Positions 37,983-49,660 of a DNA stretch of 64,000 nt are shown here, one piece after another. The notes below the pieces were generated by a model. That model did no database searches and was not told the origin of the DNA. It saw only the letters and a list, made by a program, of their open reading frames with translations. Location of the stretch: contig CAJNYU010003750.1 in NCBI GenBank assembly GCA_905331475.1, positions 19,371-83,370 of the forward strand. Direction: 5' to 3'. The stretch comes from Rotaria socialis. Lineage: Eukaryota; Rotifera; Eurotatoria; Philodinida; Philodinidae. Position numbers and translations under genes: made by a program. The number at the start of each line of letters is the position of its first letter. Position 1 is the first letter of the stretch.

Positions 37983-38662
37983 GAATAGCATCAATAAAAA
38001 ATCATTTCGCCTAGACATATTTTAAATTTATCAATACAAAAGATTCGTATTTAAAAATATAGATACTTTGAACACATTCAAATGTCATATAAGTGACAAA
38101 TAAAAAGCCAAGTAAGCCATAACTGAATGAATGATAAGGTTTTTATAGGCCCCTCTTAGTAACTATTATGACATATAATTCATATGAGAACATTAAGAAA
38201 AGAAAAAGGGTAAGTTTTCCAAGTGAAATCTTACTGACCTTTAGAGATGCACAACCAAAGTATTATACGCAAATCAAACTTTGAACATAACTCGGAATAG
38301 AAAAGCTATTGAATTCAGTTAAAGTCTGATATTCTGTATAGCGCTCTTATTTAGTCTTATAAACAAAATATCTAGATATTCTCGAAGAACGTAACTACAT
38401 CTGTAGAGTATCATTCAAAGTGTGAATACTGTTATCGTTTTGCTCGGTCAAAACATATTTATAATAAATGATTGTGCGTCATAACAATTTTATTTCTAGT
38501 TACTCAGAAGAGTATACTTGTGATAGTTCCACGTAAAAAAAGAAAAGTAACATGGTCATGAGTTCATGAATAGATTGAATCATAGATACCTGTAACTAAC
38601 CAGTCGACAAGAGAAAGAGCATACAATTGATTTCTAGTACAATTTGTGGGTATATTTATCAC

Positions 38663-39002
38663 CAGGGTTGCTACCTCTTCCGCCTTTTGCGGAAAGTTTC
38701 CGCTATTTTCCCGCTGTTCCACTTTTTCGTATAAAACGTGTTGCATATCAAACCTACGTACAGAATAATATTTGATATTATTGAATCAATTCTTATTGTT
38801 TACAAATACCGTGAGCCATCATTCTTTTATGTTTTGAAACTTTGATGAAATAAAAAGAAATCCAATAAATATGAAAAAAATGCCTAATATTCTCAGAAGC
38901 ACCACAAATCTGCAACAATATAAGCTTCCGCTTTTTTCCCGCTTTTTCTGTTTTTCTTTCCGCTATTTTCCGCTTTCTGAACTTCATCAGGTGGCAACCC
39001 TG
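38663..39002. mobile_element. hAT-like miniature element, 340 bp
   Basis: Terminal inverted repeats CAGGGTTGCTACCT and AGGTGGCAACCCTG match at 13 of 14 positions. They are flanked by an exact 8-bp target duplication TTTATCAC (38655-38662 and 39003-39010). Both terminal regions carry TTTCCGCTATTTTCC in the same direction. CAGGG termini and 8-bp duplications are hAT hallmarks. There is no coding capacity. Confidence 0.88.
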
Positions 39003-40430
39003 TTTATCACTCATTCGTTTTATATCAAAGGATGAGGCAAAACAAATCATTCGTTCGCTCTTTTCATTCGCTGAATACTTGTTTGCAAATCAGCGTGACT
39101 GTCAGCAGGGAGTAGCACTCCGTTTATGATTAATGATTAATGATATATGAATAACAGACTTATTTTACAACTATTTACCGATATTGCCATATATATATAT
39201 ACATGATAGTCGAAAAGAAAGATACGCACGTCGTTGAGTACGCGTTCAATGAGTCTTCGTTTGGTGATAAAAATTCGATCGTACTCAGTTAATATTGCTG
39301 TCAATTAAATTGACTAAATATTGTTCAATCTTAAGATGAAATTAGAAAAGAATTTCGAAGTTTTCGATACAAATAAAATGAATTTTATGTTGCTAGATAA
39401 TCACTTATTGCATGAAGTACTATATTGATAGATAGTTTCATTTAATAACAAAAACGACAGTCTTGCCATTAGTTTTGTTTGTGGAATAATACTATTGTCA
39501 ACAGCATATTTTTCTATCATATTAGACATTTATCTAGACTTTAAATTAGAAAGAAATGATTGTATATAGAAAATTGAGATATCCGAAATGGACAAGTGTC
39601 TGACTTATTTTATATTTTCAAACATAATTCCAACTGTCGTGAAAACCAATTGTTTTCTAGGCTGTAGACTTTCTATGTGACTTTTTCGGAACGTTCCCTA
39701 TGATGAAATAGCTAATGTAATTTATGGCCTGACTGAACTACGGATTCCAATGGTATAATTCAGCATCTGATTTGCATGAGTGATATTATAATTAGTTCTT
39801 ATAAAAAGATTGAAAGGCTCGATCAAATGATATGTGGATCTCAATTGACTTTTTCGAGATGATTCTCGTTTAACATCATTATTTACCATACATCGTAACT
39901 ACTTCTATCAGCAAAGCATTGTTTTATCTTTAGCTGGTAATACAGTAGTTATTTCAATAACATTTAACAGAAACTGTGGCAGACCAGCAGTTTTAAATAT
40001 TCAATATATCCTTCTTTTATTCGAGATTTGATAGATTAATTTTGTTTAATATTGACTCGTCCAAAAAATGATTTGAAAACTTATTTAATAGTAAAAAATA
40101 GGTGGTTTTCATAATCGATCACTACACATGCTTCATTGGTACAAAATAGAATAAAAAAATATTTCCAACAGACAAAAAACAGATTAGCTATTAGGAATTG
40201 TTTTTCATCGAAACGAGAAAAAAATCTATTATTGTAGGTAATGATTCAAATCTTTTTTCTAAAAATACATTCATTTTTTTAAACCAAAGGTCATTTACAC
40301 AGATATTATTCTTTTTGCAAAGGTTGATCTATTTATTTATTTACTAAAGGATAATGAATCAAGGACTCTCTTATTCACAGTGTACTTCATATTCCAAAGA
40401 AAAATCGACGATATTCATTCAACATAAAAA

Positions 40431-40820
40431 ATGTTTTCAAAAGGTTTGCTTACAGCGTCAGATGAATATCTACGTCTAAAACATCATCATGGCCATTGGC
40501 ATAATCATGACCACCATCCTGCAATTGATAACCATGGTGGCGAACGTCATCGAGCAATGGTTGAATTGCAAAACCATTTGGGTAGTCCTGGAACAACAGC
40601 ACATGATATTGAACATTTAATGGGTCCACCAACGAAAATTCTTCATCAACCTGATGAAGTACTTTTATCGGAACTCAAAAGAAATAACGAAACTTATACA
40701 TTTCCGCATCATGCTGAAATTTGGATCTATGAATGGCGTAGCAATCATGATTATGTTTATTTCATTATATCAAACGATAAGAAAGTTATTCAATCAGCGT
40801 GGTATTATGCATTTGAATAA
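40431..40820 (+). CDS. Small conserved-looking protein with His-rich N-terminus
   Basis: A single-exon frame of 129 residues. Residues 18-35 are His-rich (HHHGHWHNHDHHPAIDNHGG), a possible metal-binding or flexible segment. The C-terminal two thirds look like a compact alpha/beta fold: a helix ending HDIEHLMGPPTKIL, then WIYEWRSNHDYVYFIISNDKKV and SAWYYAFE. The GPP turn followed by aromatic beta-strands recalls the small SmpA/BamE-like fold, but this is a guess from pattern alone. No signal peptide is seen. The gene converges with the tail-anchored protein gene, whose stop is 43 bases away. The function is unknown. Confidence 0.7.
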   Translation: MFSKGLLTASDEYLRLKHHHGHWHNHDHHPAIDNHGGERHRAMVELQNHLGSPGTTAHDIEHLMGPPTKILHQPDEVLLSELKRNNETYTFPHHAEIWIYEWRSNHDYVYFIISNDKKVIQSAWYYAFE

Positions 40821-40862
40821 GAACACAAAGAGATATTTTCGTTTATTTGTTTTTTTTCCCCA

Positions 40863-41919
40863 TTAAACCGACTTTGTCATCATGCGAATAAATGAATAAA
40901 CAATACAGAGAAACAGAACGATGAAAAGTGTTAAGAAAAATATGTAGAAATTTTGTATATTTCGCCTGGATTTTTCTAATTCTTCAAAATCTTTTTGTTG
41001 AAAACTTGCTCGTTGAGACGATGGATTAAACCTAGGAAGCACTGCATTTCTTCTAAAGCAAAAACAAAAACAAAATCCTTATTAATAAAACATGTCATTG
41101 TGTGTGTCAACCACATAGATAATTAGAATTAGAATCGCTAATACTTATCCGCTTGCCTACTATTATTATCTATATTTAGAATCTTATTACGTGTATTTGA
41201 CGAGAGACCTACTTGTGAATTGCACTTGAATCCGTCGATCCATTCGCATGCATCATATCGATATTTCTTTTGTTTTTCAAATGCATAAATAAGAAGATAT
41301 CATGAAATAATTTTTTAAAGCCAACTTTATTTTTCTATATATTGATTCTAATGCATATGCAGCTATATAGTTTTTATAAATGATAGAAAAAAATTCATTT
41401 AACAATAGTTATGCCATTTTCTATTCAATTACTCGTAGAAAACATGAAATAGCGTAGAGATTCAATGACGATTAGAAGAAGAACAAGCAATTACGTTTTT
41501 GTTTTTCTTTTGAATACTTTGCATGCATATTTATCAGGCTTAGATTATAATGCAGCAAGACTGAAAATGTCAGAAAACAAAGGATTATAAGAAAGCAAAA
41601 TTTCAGTGTTTCTCAATGAGTCAATTATGTTCGCATTTAATATTTCCCCAGAGAAATAGAAAAACGGGACAAATTATCAACACGTAAATTTTCATCTACA
41701 TTACTTCTGTACAGATGATTTATCATTTTCGTTTGATGCTTGCGAATCTTGATGCTGTTTGTTAGTAAATAATGACGTTGAACATCGACCTTTTGATGAT
41801 GATGGTGGTGGTGGTGGTGGTGGTGATGGAATATCACATGAACTGCTCATTGATTGAAGCATCTCTTTATTTGTTACTGTTATTCGTCGCCCACGACGCA
41901 TCACTTGAGCAGATCTCAT
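40863..41919 (-). CDS. Small tail-anchored membrane protein of unknown function
   Basis: Three exons, 41919-41705, 41266-41213 (54 nt) and 41052-40863, join in phase 2 at both junctions to give 152 residues. The N-terminal part is basic (MRSAQVMRRGRR) and includes a polyproline run (seven Pro near residue 40) encoded by a GGT-type microsatellite. The middle is Ser-rich and polar. The last exon encodes a charged helix (FQQKDFEELEKSRRN) followed by one transmembrane span (FYIFFLTLFIVLFLCIVYSF) and a short basic tail, which is tail-anchor topology. No family is recognised. The consistent phases and a sensible C-terminus support it as a real gene; exon 2 rests on splice signals alone. Confidence 0.6.
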
Positions 41920-44054
41920 TGTAAAATCTTTCAATAATAAAAAGATAAAACATAGGTTTCAGATGTGAGTTTTTGTAATTTCATTCTGATAGACATATAT
42001 ATTGATTTTATAGTCAGCGGTAATAATTTGTCAAATGGTCCGTACGAAGATGCTTTCATTTCCTGTTTCTATCCATCGCGTGCATGCATACTCTTCGTAG
42101 TAGTCAATAAAACAAGAATGATTGGGAAAAATAGATTCTTTCAATGACTCAAGATGCCTAGTTATTCTCTTTTTCTCTTTCTTCATTTTCTCATATATGA
42201 AAATAGGAAAAAAAGTAGCCTCATGCGGCTCATTCTCAAAAGAGATACTTTTTTTACTATAGTCTGCTACATTTTCTTAAGCATAACTACTTAATGCTTT
42301 CGTATAGCTACTGAATGAATATCATTATATTGTTTCTAAGGCAAAATTCAAACAAGACATTTTGTATTCATAGTGTGAATCTATATAGAGTTCATGAGCA
42401 TAATCAAAAATATTTATGATACCGACATTATTAATGATATAAAGAAGCACGGGGGGCTGGAAGGGATGTATGAAAGAGAAAGTGAAACTTGGAAGTCTTC
42501 ATAATTAGTTGATTGAGGTTTATCATAGTGTTTCTCAGACAAATTCAAATAGAAAAAAAATTGTGCTCATAATCTCAATCTGTATTTGATTAATTAGAAT
42601 ATTCAAATATTTATCATATCAGAGGTATTAATGATATAAAAGAGGAAGAGGTACATTATAGGATTTTTTGGAGAAATGTGTAAAAACATATTCATAAGGT
42701 TTGTCTCTCGTTTGTAATATGGCTGAGATTGGCTTTAATTGATATAGAAACTTTAAAGAGGTACAGGAACTTTGAATAAATACGTGATCTCTGAATAGTT
42801 ATAGTAAAGTTGGAAGCAGCTGTACAATAATCAAGTAGCTATGAAATCATTCAGTAGCTATTGTTTTTTAAGTATCTCTTTTGTGAAGCTACGGCCTCAT
42901 GCATCTCAACTTTTGATCGACAAGTGCACAAAATAGTTTGCGCATATATATATATATGGTAACAATCGTTTCCATATAATAATTAATTTCCTGTATTGCA
43001 TATTCTAAATTCTAATTAAATTTTAATGTGACAATATTCCTGTAACACTAAAAACACCCATTTTTTTGGTTATCATTTGTTTCTTTTCGACATTGTAGTA
43101 CAATCGATAATGAGATGATATTTCAATAGTGTGAATTTTAATCAATACGACAATAGTTACCCTTGGAAAGAGTCCATCAATAAAACCATATTTTTAGATT
43201 TACACATTTCACTGGAGTATAAAGTACTCGGTCCTGTTTTTTACATAGATTGATACTCTACAATAATCTTACATTTTAGTTGTTGTTTCTGAAAAGTTAT
43301 GGTGAATGTCCGATAGTTCTTTAATTTGATTCTACAAGGAAATTTCGAACAAAGATTTCTAAATAGAACTAAATTACATTCGGTTACAGTCAATATACTT
43401 CTGAGCCGTCGAATATGGAATGTATACACTTGTGCTACAGGTTAACTAGCAGTTAAAAATCTTCCATATAACACAAATCAGATAAAATGTAAGAGATGTG
43501 ATAATTAAAACTGCATTGAACCATGGAAATGTAGCTAAACAAAAATTTCAGCCATTTTTTTAGAAGCCATTATAAACTGTAGAGTATAGTATTTGAATTT
43601 AAAGCTTTTTTATGATTGCTTCTGCTAGAATTTGACATTTAGGCCTCTACGGATTCAGTTTGAACACATTTTAGCATACTGAAAATAACTCACAGTAGAA
43701 AGAGCAGACGAACAATTAGTTATCTTTAAACTATTTATGAACAATGATGATGTTACTTTGGAATGCCACGTCAATTTAGGCAGTCTTTTCTATTCGTATC
43801 AAACTAGACTAGCAATGAACAGAAGCTATTCGAAGTAAATCAAAGATTATATTTTGTGAGAAAAAGTTTCTATTTCTTCAACTAAAAATATTCCAGTTCA
43901 AACATTTTCTACCAAGTTTTTATATCAGTCTAAATCGCATAGATTTATTTACTTATTGCTTATTGTTAGAATTTTCTTGGCATCTTTATGAATATTCTTT
44001 GTTTGTACACACGTTTATTGTTTAATAAATAAACTAATGAAAAAAAAAAAACAA
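41920..44054. other. Gene-free interval containing a candidate miniature element
   Basis: No gene is supported. The candidate element at 42227-42893 is listed separately. A short (TA)n run lies at about 42946-42958. The rest is AT-rich sequence downstream of the LBX gene. Confidence 0.5.
42227..42893. mobile_element. Candidate non-autonomous DNA element, 667 bp
   Basis: A 9-bp direct repeat GCCTCATGC flanks the segment (42218-42226 and 42894-42902). Just inside both ends, CAAAAGAGATACTT and its inverted copy AAGTATCTCTTTTG occur, and TAGCTACTGAATGA-type motifs are also inverted. The outermost bases do not match cleanly, so the termini are uncertain. Two imperfect direct repeats around TATTAATGATATAAA lie in the centre. 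No coding capacity. Confidence 0.5.
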
Positions 44055-45970
44055 TCAATTAAAATCAACAGGTTCTCCCATAGCTTGCAATTTTCGGGCC
44101 GCATTTACATCATTTTTTAATTCTTCATAATCTCGTTTAAGTTTAGCACGTCTATTTTGAAACCACTAAAATAAAATAAAAACGAAATTCACTATAAAAC
44201 AAACAAACAAGCAAGCATACAGTAATAACTTGAGCAGGTGAAAGTTGTAAATCATTAGCAATTTGATCACGATCATTGGGTGTTAAATATCTTTGATGTG
44301 TAAAACGTTTTTCCAATGAATAGATTTGTTGAGCAGTAAATGCTGTACGATTTTTACGTCGTTTTCTTTTATGTAATTCATGTGTTAATTTTAATGAAAT
44401 ATCCGAATCAATTGAATCTAATCAAAAACAATACTTAAACATATGTTGTATGTATAATGACAAATGAGCTATCCTATCGGTGACGTAGAACGAATAGAAA
44501 GAAAGTCTATCAGCAGAAGCTAATCATATTTGTTGATAGAAAAATATTCTTCAATGATCTATGTTCTAAACAGGGGTGATAATCATATATCAAATTGATC
44601 GATATCAATTCAACATAGAAGAACAAGAAAAAAAGATGAACACACTGTGATATCCAATTATGAGTACGAATATATATATATACACTCTAAGATATGCCGA
44701 AAGAAACAATTAATTTGTGCCATGTAGATCGATTAATGATGAGACTCTTCTTTTTTCTTTCTTTCGAAGAGAGAGAGAAGACGACTCGTTTGTCATCATT
44801 ATTCGTCCAATGTACGTCTGTTGTTCTAGTCCAAACAGTTATAATTGTTATACACATATTTGAAGTAACTGTTCTCATTTTCTCAACAAGATTGAGTATA
44901 GGAAACAAGAAAAGGCATACCAAATGCTTCATTTCAAATTCAATTCATTCGTTTCGCCGTATTACCAAAGATAAAACGAATCGATACAAGGCTCACGCGT
45001 ATAGATTAAAAAAGGCAAAAAGAAAGAGAGAGATGAACTTCTATTGATTATCGGGTGTACAACATGTCAGACATTTGACCTTTAAAAAGAGTTCGATAAT
45101 CAATTGGACACAAATTAAAAAATATTAAACGAACCGTAAATCGAATGAATTAGATAACGAAAAGTAAAATATGATGAAAAATCATTTCAATGAAATCTCT
45201 GTTTTTTTATATAACATTGATTTCAATTAATGAGATCAAGTTGTTGATGATGAGAAAAGCAATAGTGCACTGTCTAAGAGTAACAACTTCAGATAGTTTA
45301 ACTACTCTTTCGAATGATGTTTTAATGTTAAGAAAAACGGAATGAATAATAGCCAATAAGAACAAACACAATTCATTCAACAAATCAAAAGATTCTTTCT
45401 TTTTTCTTTTTTCTTTTTTCTTTTATATTACAATATTCCCAATTTTCTGAAATAGTAAATAGCAGTGGCGGATCTACCAGTTAGGCTACCCGACGATCGC
45501 CACCTCCCTTAAGAAATTTTTTTCGATTTTTCCCACCAGAAATGCAACAGAAAATAGTCGTTCTGCCTCAAATAGACTCGAAAAACTGTTTTTTGGCCAG
45601 GAGCGCCATCTCCTAACAGATTTTCTGGATCCGCCACTGGTAAATAGTTCTCGAAAAAGACAAACTTACTCTTATGTGTTTTGTCGAATGTTTTCTTCGT
45701 CATTTCAAAAAGAGCATCCAATGGAGAATTTTGTGAATTCTTATCCAAACGAAATGCGTTTCGTAATGTTGGTGTTCCTGTTGGCTTTGTTAGTAATAAA
45801 GAACTTGGACGTAAAGCTATTGGATATAATGGATTTTTAAAATACTGTCGAAGATCAATTGGTTTTGTTAAGAATATGTCCTTATTATCATTACTTTCAT
45901 CGGAAGATGTTGAATCGCCATTTTCCGAAAGAATATCTTTGATTAGAAACGATTTTGCTGCCGATGACAT
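44055..45970 (-). CDS. Lbx: LBX/ladybird-type homeobox transcription factor
   Basis: Three exons, 45970-45670, 44417-44221 and 44165-44055, phase-matched, give 202 residues. The N-terminus has KSFLIKDIL, an Eh1-like motif comparable to the FSIEDIL of vertebrate LBX1. Near the end of exon 1, SPLDALFEMTKKTF mirrors SPLCALEELASKTF of LBX1. The homeodomain (about 119-178) includes RTAFTAQQIYSLEKRF, YLTPNDRDQIA and QVITWFQNRRAKLKRD. The LBX-typical extension EELKNDVNAARK follows. The last intron splits the homeodomain before WFQNRR. The protein should be a nuclear DNA-binding regulator of muscle or neural identity. It is shorter than vertebrate LBX1, with only about 24 residues after the homeodomain. 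The 1.25-kb intron 1 contains a hAT-like insertion. Confidence 0.92.
45463..45639. mobile_element. hAT-like miniature element in LBX intron 1, 177 bp
   Basis: Terminal inverted repeats CAGTGGCGGATC and GATCCGCCACTG are perfect over 12 bp. They are flanked by an exact 8-bp target duplication GTAAATAG (45455-45462 and 45640-45647). The element lies just inside intron 1 of the LBX gene, about 30 bases from the exon 1 donor, and does not disturb the splice sites. It has no coding capacity of its own. Confidence 0.9.
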
Positions 45971-47037
45971 TGGTAATAGTAGTTAAACTAAAGACGATAA
46001 CATTCACCAACAAACTAATGATCATTTGAGAGGAAGCCAATCAACGTTAAATATCTTTTTTCTCTTTACCGCTTCGTCTCATATAACATACCAAGCTGAT
46101 AAATGGAAGTTTACACGAATAGAAAGAATAAGAACGGAAAGAATTGGACCAAAAGAAAATGGTAATTTGTTTTCTATGAAGAGAGAGCAAAAAAGTGTAC
46201 ATTTATTCTCTCTCTCTCTCTCTCCAATACGTCTTATATATTTAGCAAGATGTCCATGGAATTTAGATCACAACTTGAGCACTAAATTGTTTTTGTTATT
46301 TTCCAATAGTAAAAAATATTGACAAATCAATATTAGAGTATATCTTCTAAGTAAACCAATCAAATGCTTACGAGCAACAAGATTTATTTAGCCAAGAAGT
46401 TTCTTCGTTGGTTCTAGGTGTAACACAATATAATACTAGATTTGATCCTGCACATAATCGTATAATATGTGATTGTCATCAGTAGTCAGTAAGAACAAAT
46501 TAATTTAGTGTTCATAAAGATAAATAAAAAAGTTATGTGTCCATCACAGTGATGAATTCCTGGAAAAAAAATTAAATTCATACGAACAAGACCAGTTTCT
46601 TAATTTCAACGTTGATTACTCGTATTCGAGTGAAACTCGGATACCATCTAACTATTGAAGAAATCGATGTCACATTGTTGACTTACTCAACATATCAACA
46701 TTAAAGACGAAGTCATGATTGATTTAACTACGTAGCTGGATCTGTTAGAAATTTATTTGAAGTGATTTGTGTAAAATAAAATTGAATAACAGCAGCAAAC
46801 CAATAGTGCACATGTTTAACAGTATCTATTGCTGTATCGAACTCATTAAATGATGTCTGTTGTTTTTGAAGTGAACTAAATTTAACGAAGATCAACCTCG
46901 CACTAAAACAATTCTTTATTATTCTCATTGTGTTATTATTGTATTCAAAGGCTTTGCCTATTTTATTATTAAAAAACATTGAGTAGATACAGTAAACAAT
47001 GATTATCGTAAACAAAAAGCAAAGAGTTCCTATTATT
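45971..47037. other. Interval upstream of LBX and downstream of PUDP
   Basis: The LBX promoter should lie at its left side. A (TC)n run is present at about 46206-46224. A weak open frame at 46728-47048 overlaps the end of PUDP and is treated as 3' untranslated sequence. Nothing else is recognised. Confidence 0.45.
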
Positions 47038-47829
47038 CTAAGTATCATCGAATGGTGGTAGACCAAATTCAGTAGGATCAAATTTAAGAAGACTATCTAA
47101 TATTATTGTAGCTTGCTTAATAATGTCTGGATCATATGCATTCATAGGTAGACTTGGTACAAATACAACTTTCATTCCAGCAGCAAGAGCAGCTCGAATA
47201 CCATTCTCAGCATCTTCAAATACTAAACATTGACTCATGGAAGCAGGTGGTTGAGAGAATTGTTTAGCACAAGCTAGAAATATATCTGGTGCTGGTTTAC
47301 AGAAATGTACTTCAGTTGGCTCTGTACAAATTATTGGATTAAATATTTTAAATAATTCACGATTAGTGCTAGTTTTAAGATTATATAATTCACGTGTAGA
47401 CCCCGTAGCAATGCCTAAAAGATAGTTATAGTATTGATTGAGATTTTTTCTTGGAAATTTACCTATCGGAATATTGTGAGCAGCTAAATGTCGAGTGAGA
47501 CGCTCAGCACCTGGTAAAAGTTGAGATGCTGAAAATGCTTCTAGATAAAGTGCTTTTGATTTTATTAAAAATTCTTGTTCATTTATTGGTAAATCCAATT
47601 CACCTATAAAAATTTTAACGATCATTTATTTTAATTTTAGTGAAATAGATAAATTACGAATTAATATTCGTCCTGCTTCTATTGATGATCTTCCCATCAT
47701 TTTTAGTTTTATTTCTATGGTAAAGTTTTTGTTGTATTCCGCACATAATTTCTGTATGCAGGTAGTATAGATTGATTCAGTGTCTAATAATAAGCCATCT
47801 AAATCGAAGATACAATGCGTAATACTCAT
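47038..47829 (-). CDS. PUDP: Pseudouridine-5'-phosphatase (HAD superfamily)
   Basis: Three exons, 47829-47658, 47603-47463 and 47414-47038, give 229 residues; human PUDP has 228. The HAD nucleophile motif FDLDGLLLDTE holds Asp9 and Asp11. LLPGAERL, ATGSTRE (motif II region), CKPAPDIFLACAKQF (motif III Lys) and CLVFEDAENGIRAALAAGM (motif IV acidic pair) follow in order, ending FGLPPFDDT. Human PUDP removes phosphate from pseudouridine 5'-phosphate, part of modified-nucleotide salvage in the cytosol. Both introns are about 50 nt and phase 1; retaining them would break or lengthen the reading frame. It lies 160 bases downstream of SHMT on the same strand. Confidence 0.92.
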
Positions 47830-47989
47830 TGTTCTTAGTTAGATATGATGAAAATATAATCTAGAAATTAGATTTTATCGCATATATTTTTAAGTAAGTG
47901 GAAAAAAAATTGTCACCATAAACCCCGATAATAATGTGTATTATGAAAGAAAAAAAATCAAGAAAAGAAAGTTATTGCTTGAAAGACTT

Positions 47990-49660
47990 TTAGATTGATT
48001 CATAACCAGGCATTGGAAACTTTGAAGCAAATTCTTCAATTTCGTGCTTTAATTCAGCAAGTTTTTTGGCATATTGTTCATTTTGCATATTGGCTTTAAA
48101 GTCTTTTACCGTTTGATTTGAATTACTACTGTTGATATCAAGTGCAATTTGAACAGCGCGATCAATAAATAAGCCAACTTGGACAATATCACTTTCTTGG
48201 AAGCCACGTGTTGTCAATGCCGGTGTACCAAAACGTATGCCTGATGGTTTTAATGCTGATTTATCACCTGGGCATGTATTTTTATTAACAGCTATTGAGA
48301 CAACCTCTAATACACGTTCAACTTTTGCACCATCAAGACCTATTGGTCGTAAATCAAGCAATGCTAAATGTGTATCAGTACCACCAGAAACAAATGTATA
48401 TCCTTTTTCTATAAGTGTCTGAACAAGTTGTTTTGCATTTTTAACAACTTGTTGAGCATAGAGTTTGAATTCTTCTGATGCAACTTGTTTTAATGCAACA
48501 CCAATAGCACCAATTGCATTATTATGCGGACCACCTAAATTAAAACAAAAAACAAAGATGTTAGATTTATTCTTTATTCTATAACGATCGATGTAAAACA
48601 TGAGGGTGCTCCTAATTTACATAGGATGATCAACAAAACTTTCACAAATATCTTTTACCTTGTAATCCGGGAAAGATAGCTTCATTAATTTTTTTTTCAT
48701 AATCATACATTTGTACTGAATTATCACTTTTATTAATAACTTCTGGTCGTTTCGGTCCTTTACGATAGAAAATCATTGCAGCTCGTGGTCCACGTAAACT
48801 TTTATGTGTTGTTGTTGTAACAATATCAGCATATAGAAATGGATCAGCAACACATTTGGCTGCGACAAGACCGCTAACATGTGCCATGTCAGCAAGTAAA
48901 ATAGCTCCGACATCATCACATACTTGTCGGAATTTATCATATTCAAGATTTCGTGAATAACATGATATACCAGCAATAATTATTTTTGGACGGAATAATT
49001 TTGCTGTATGTGCTAGCTCTTCATAATCGATTAAACCTGTTTTTGGATTTACTTTATAAGGCATATTTTCAAAAAAGACACTTGTCATGGAAATTTTTTT
49101 TGATGGTGTTGCATAACCGTGACTTAAATGGCCACCGTCAGGTAAATCTAAGCCCATTATACGACTATGTGGTTCAATAAGTGCAGCATAAACAGCAAAA
49201 TTGGCTGGACAACCCGATAATGGTTGAACATTAACACCCCATTGATTTTCATCAAGATCAAATGCTTTTAATGCACGTTTTTGTGTTAAAGTTTCAATTT
49301 GATCAATTATTTCATTGCCACCATAATATCGAACACCTGGATATCCCTTTAAATAGGTTTCGTGTGTTAAATGGAATAAAAAAGAGAAAAAAAAATTTTT
49401 AAAACTCACTTCACTATATTTATTTGTTAAACACGATCCAAGTGTTTCTAAAACACCACGTGATGTAAAATTTTCTGATGCGATCATTTCCAAGCCACGG
49501 ATCTGCATTTATTTTTAATTAAAATAAATAATCTTCTTCTCTTTAAATATTTTCTTTTTACCTGTCGTTGTTTCTCTTTTCGAATCAATTCGTACATTTC
49601 AGGATCACATTGTACTAACGGCTCAGTTAGAAAACTAGAAAATTTATTGTTTTCACTCAT
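47990..49660 (-). CDS. SHMT: Serine hydroxymethyltransferase
   Basis: Four exons, 49660-49562, 49502-49410, 49346-48659 and 48534-47990, give 474 residues, close to human cytosolic SHMT1 (483). The PLP enzyme signatures are complete: [57 protein letters not shown] and the PLP-lysine segment [38 protein letters not shown] and [14 protein letters not shown] complete the set. It converts serine and tetrahydrofolate to glycine and 5,10-methylene-THF. There is no mitochondrial presequence from the ATG at 49660, so a cytosolic form is likely. This is a conserved housekeeping gene. Confidence 0.97.

Larger units (their letters stand above)
36284..40430. other. Gene-free interval rich in transposon remnants
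   Basis: No complete gene is supported. It contains the 32-bp inverted repeats at 36476-36507 and 37706-37737 and the hAT-like elements at 37760-37982 and 38663-39002, all listed separately. Between the 32-bp repeats, the phrase TGTCACAACAGATT or a close variant occurs three times (about 36863, 37046 and 37207). The stretch 39.0-40.4 kb is plain AT-rich sequence. Confidence 0.5.

Noticed and set aside
37728-38018. Open frame reading as poly-glycine
   Set aside because: It is an artefact of the poly-C/poly-G run and includes an undetermined base.
44574-44590. CAGGGGTGATAATC, a typical hAT start, in LBX intron 1
   Set aside because: No matching inverted end or 8-bp duplication was found nearby.
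46728-47081. Minus-strand open frame with a hydrophobic start (MILRIIGTLCFLF...)
   Set aside because: It overlaps the PUDP stop codon, has no family features and is best explained as PUDP 3' untranslated sequence.
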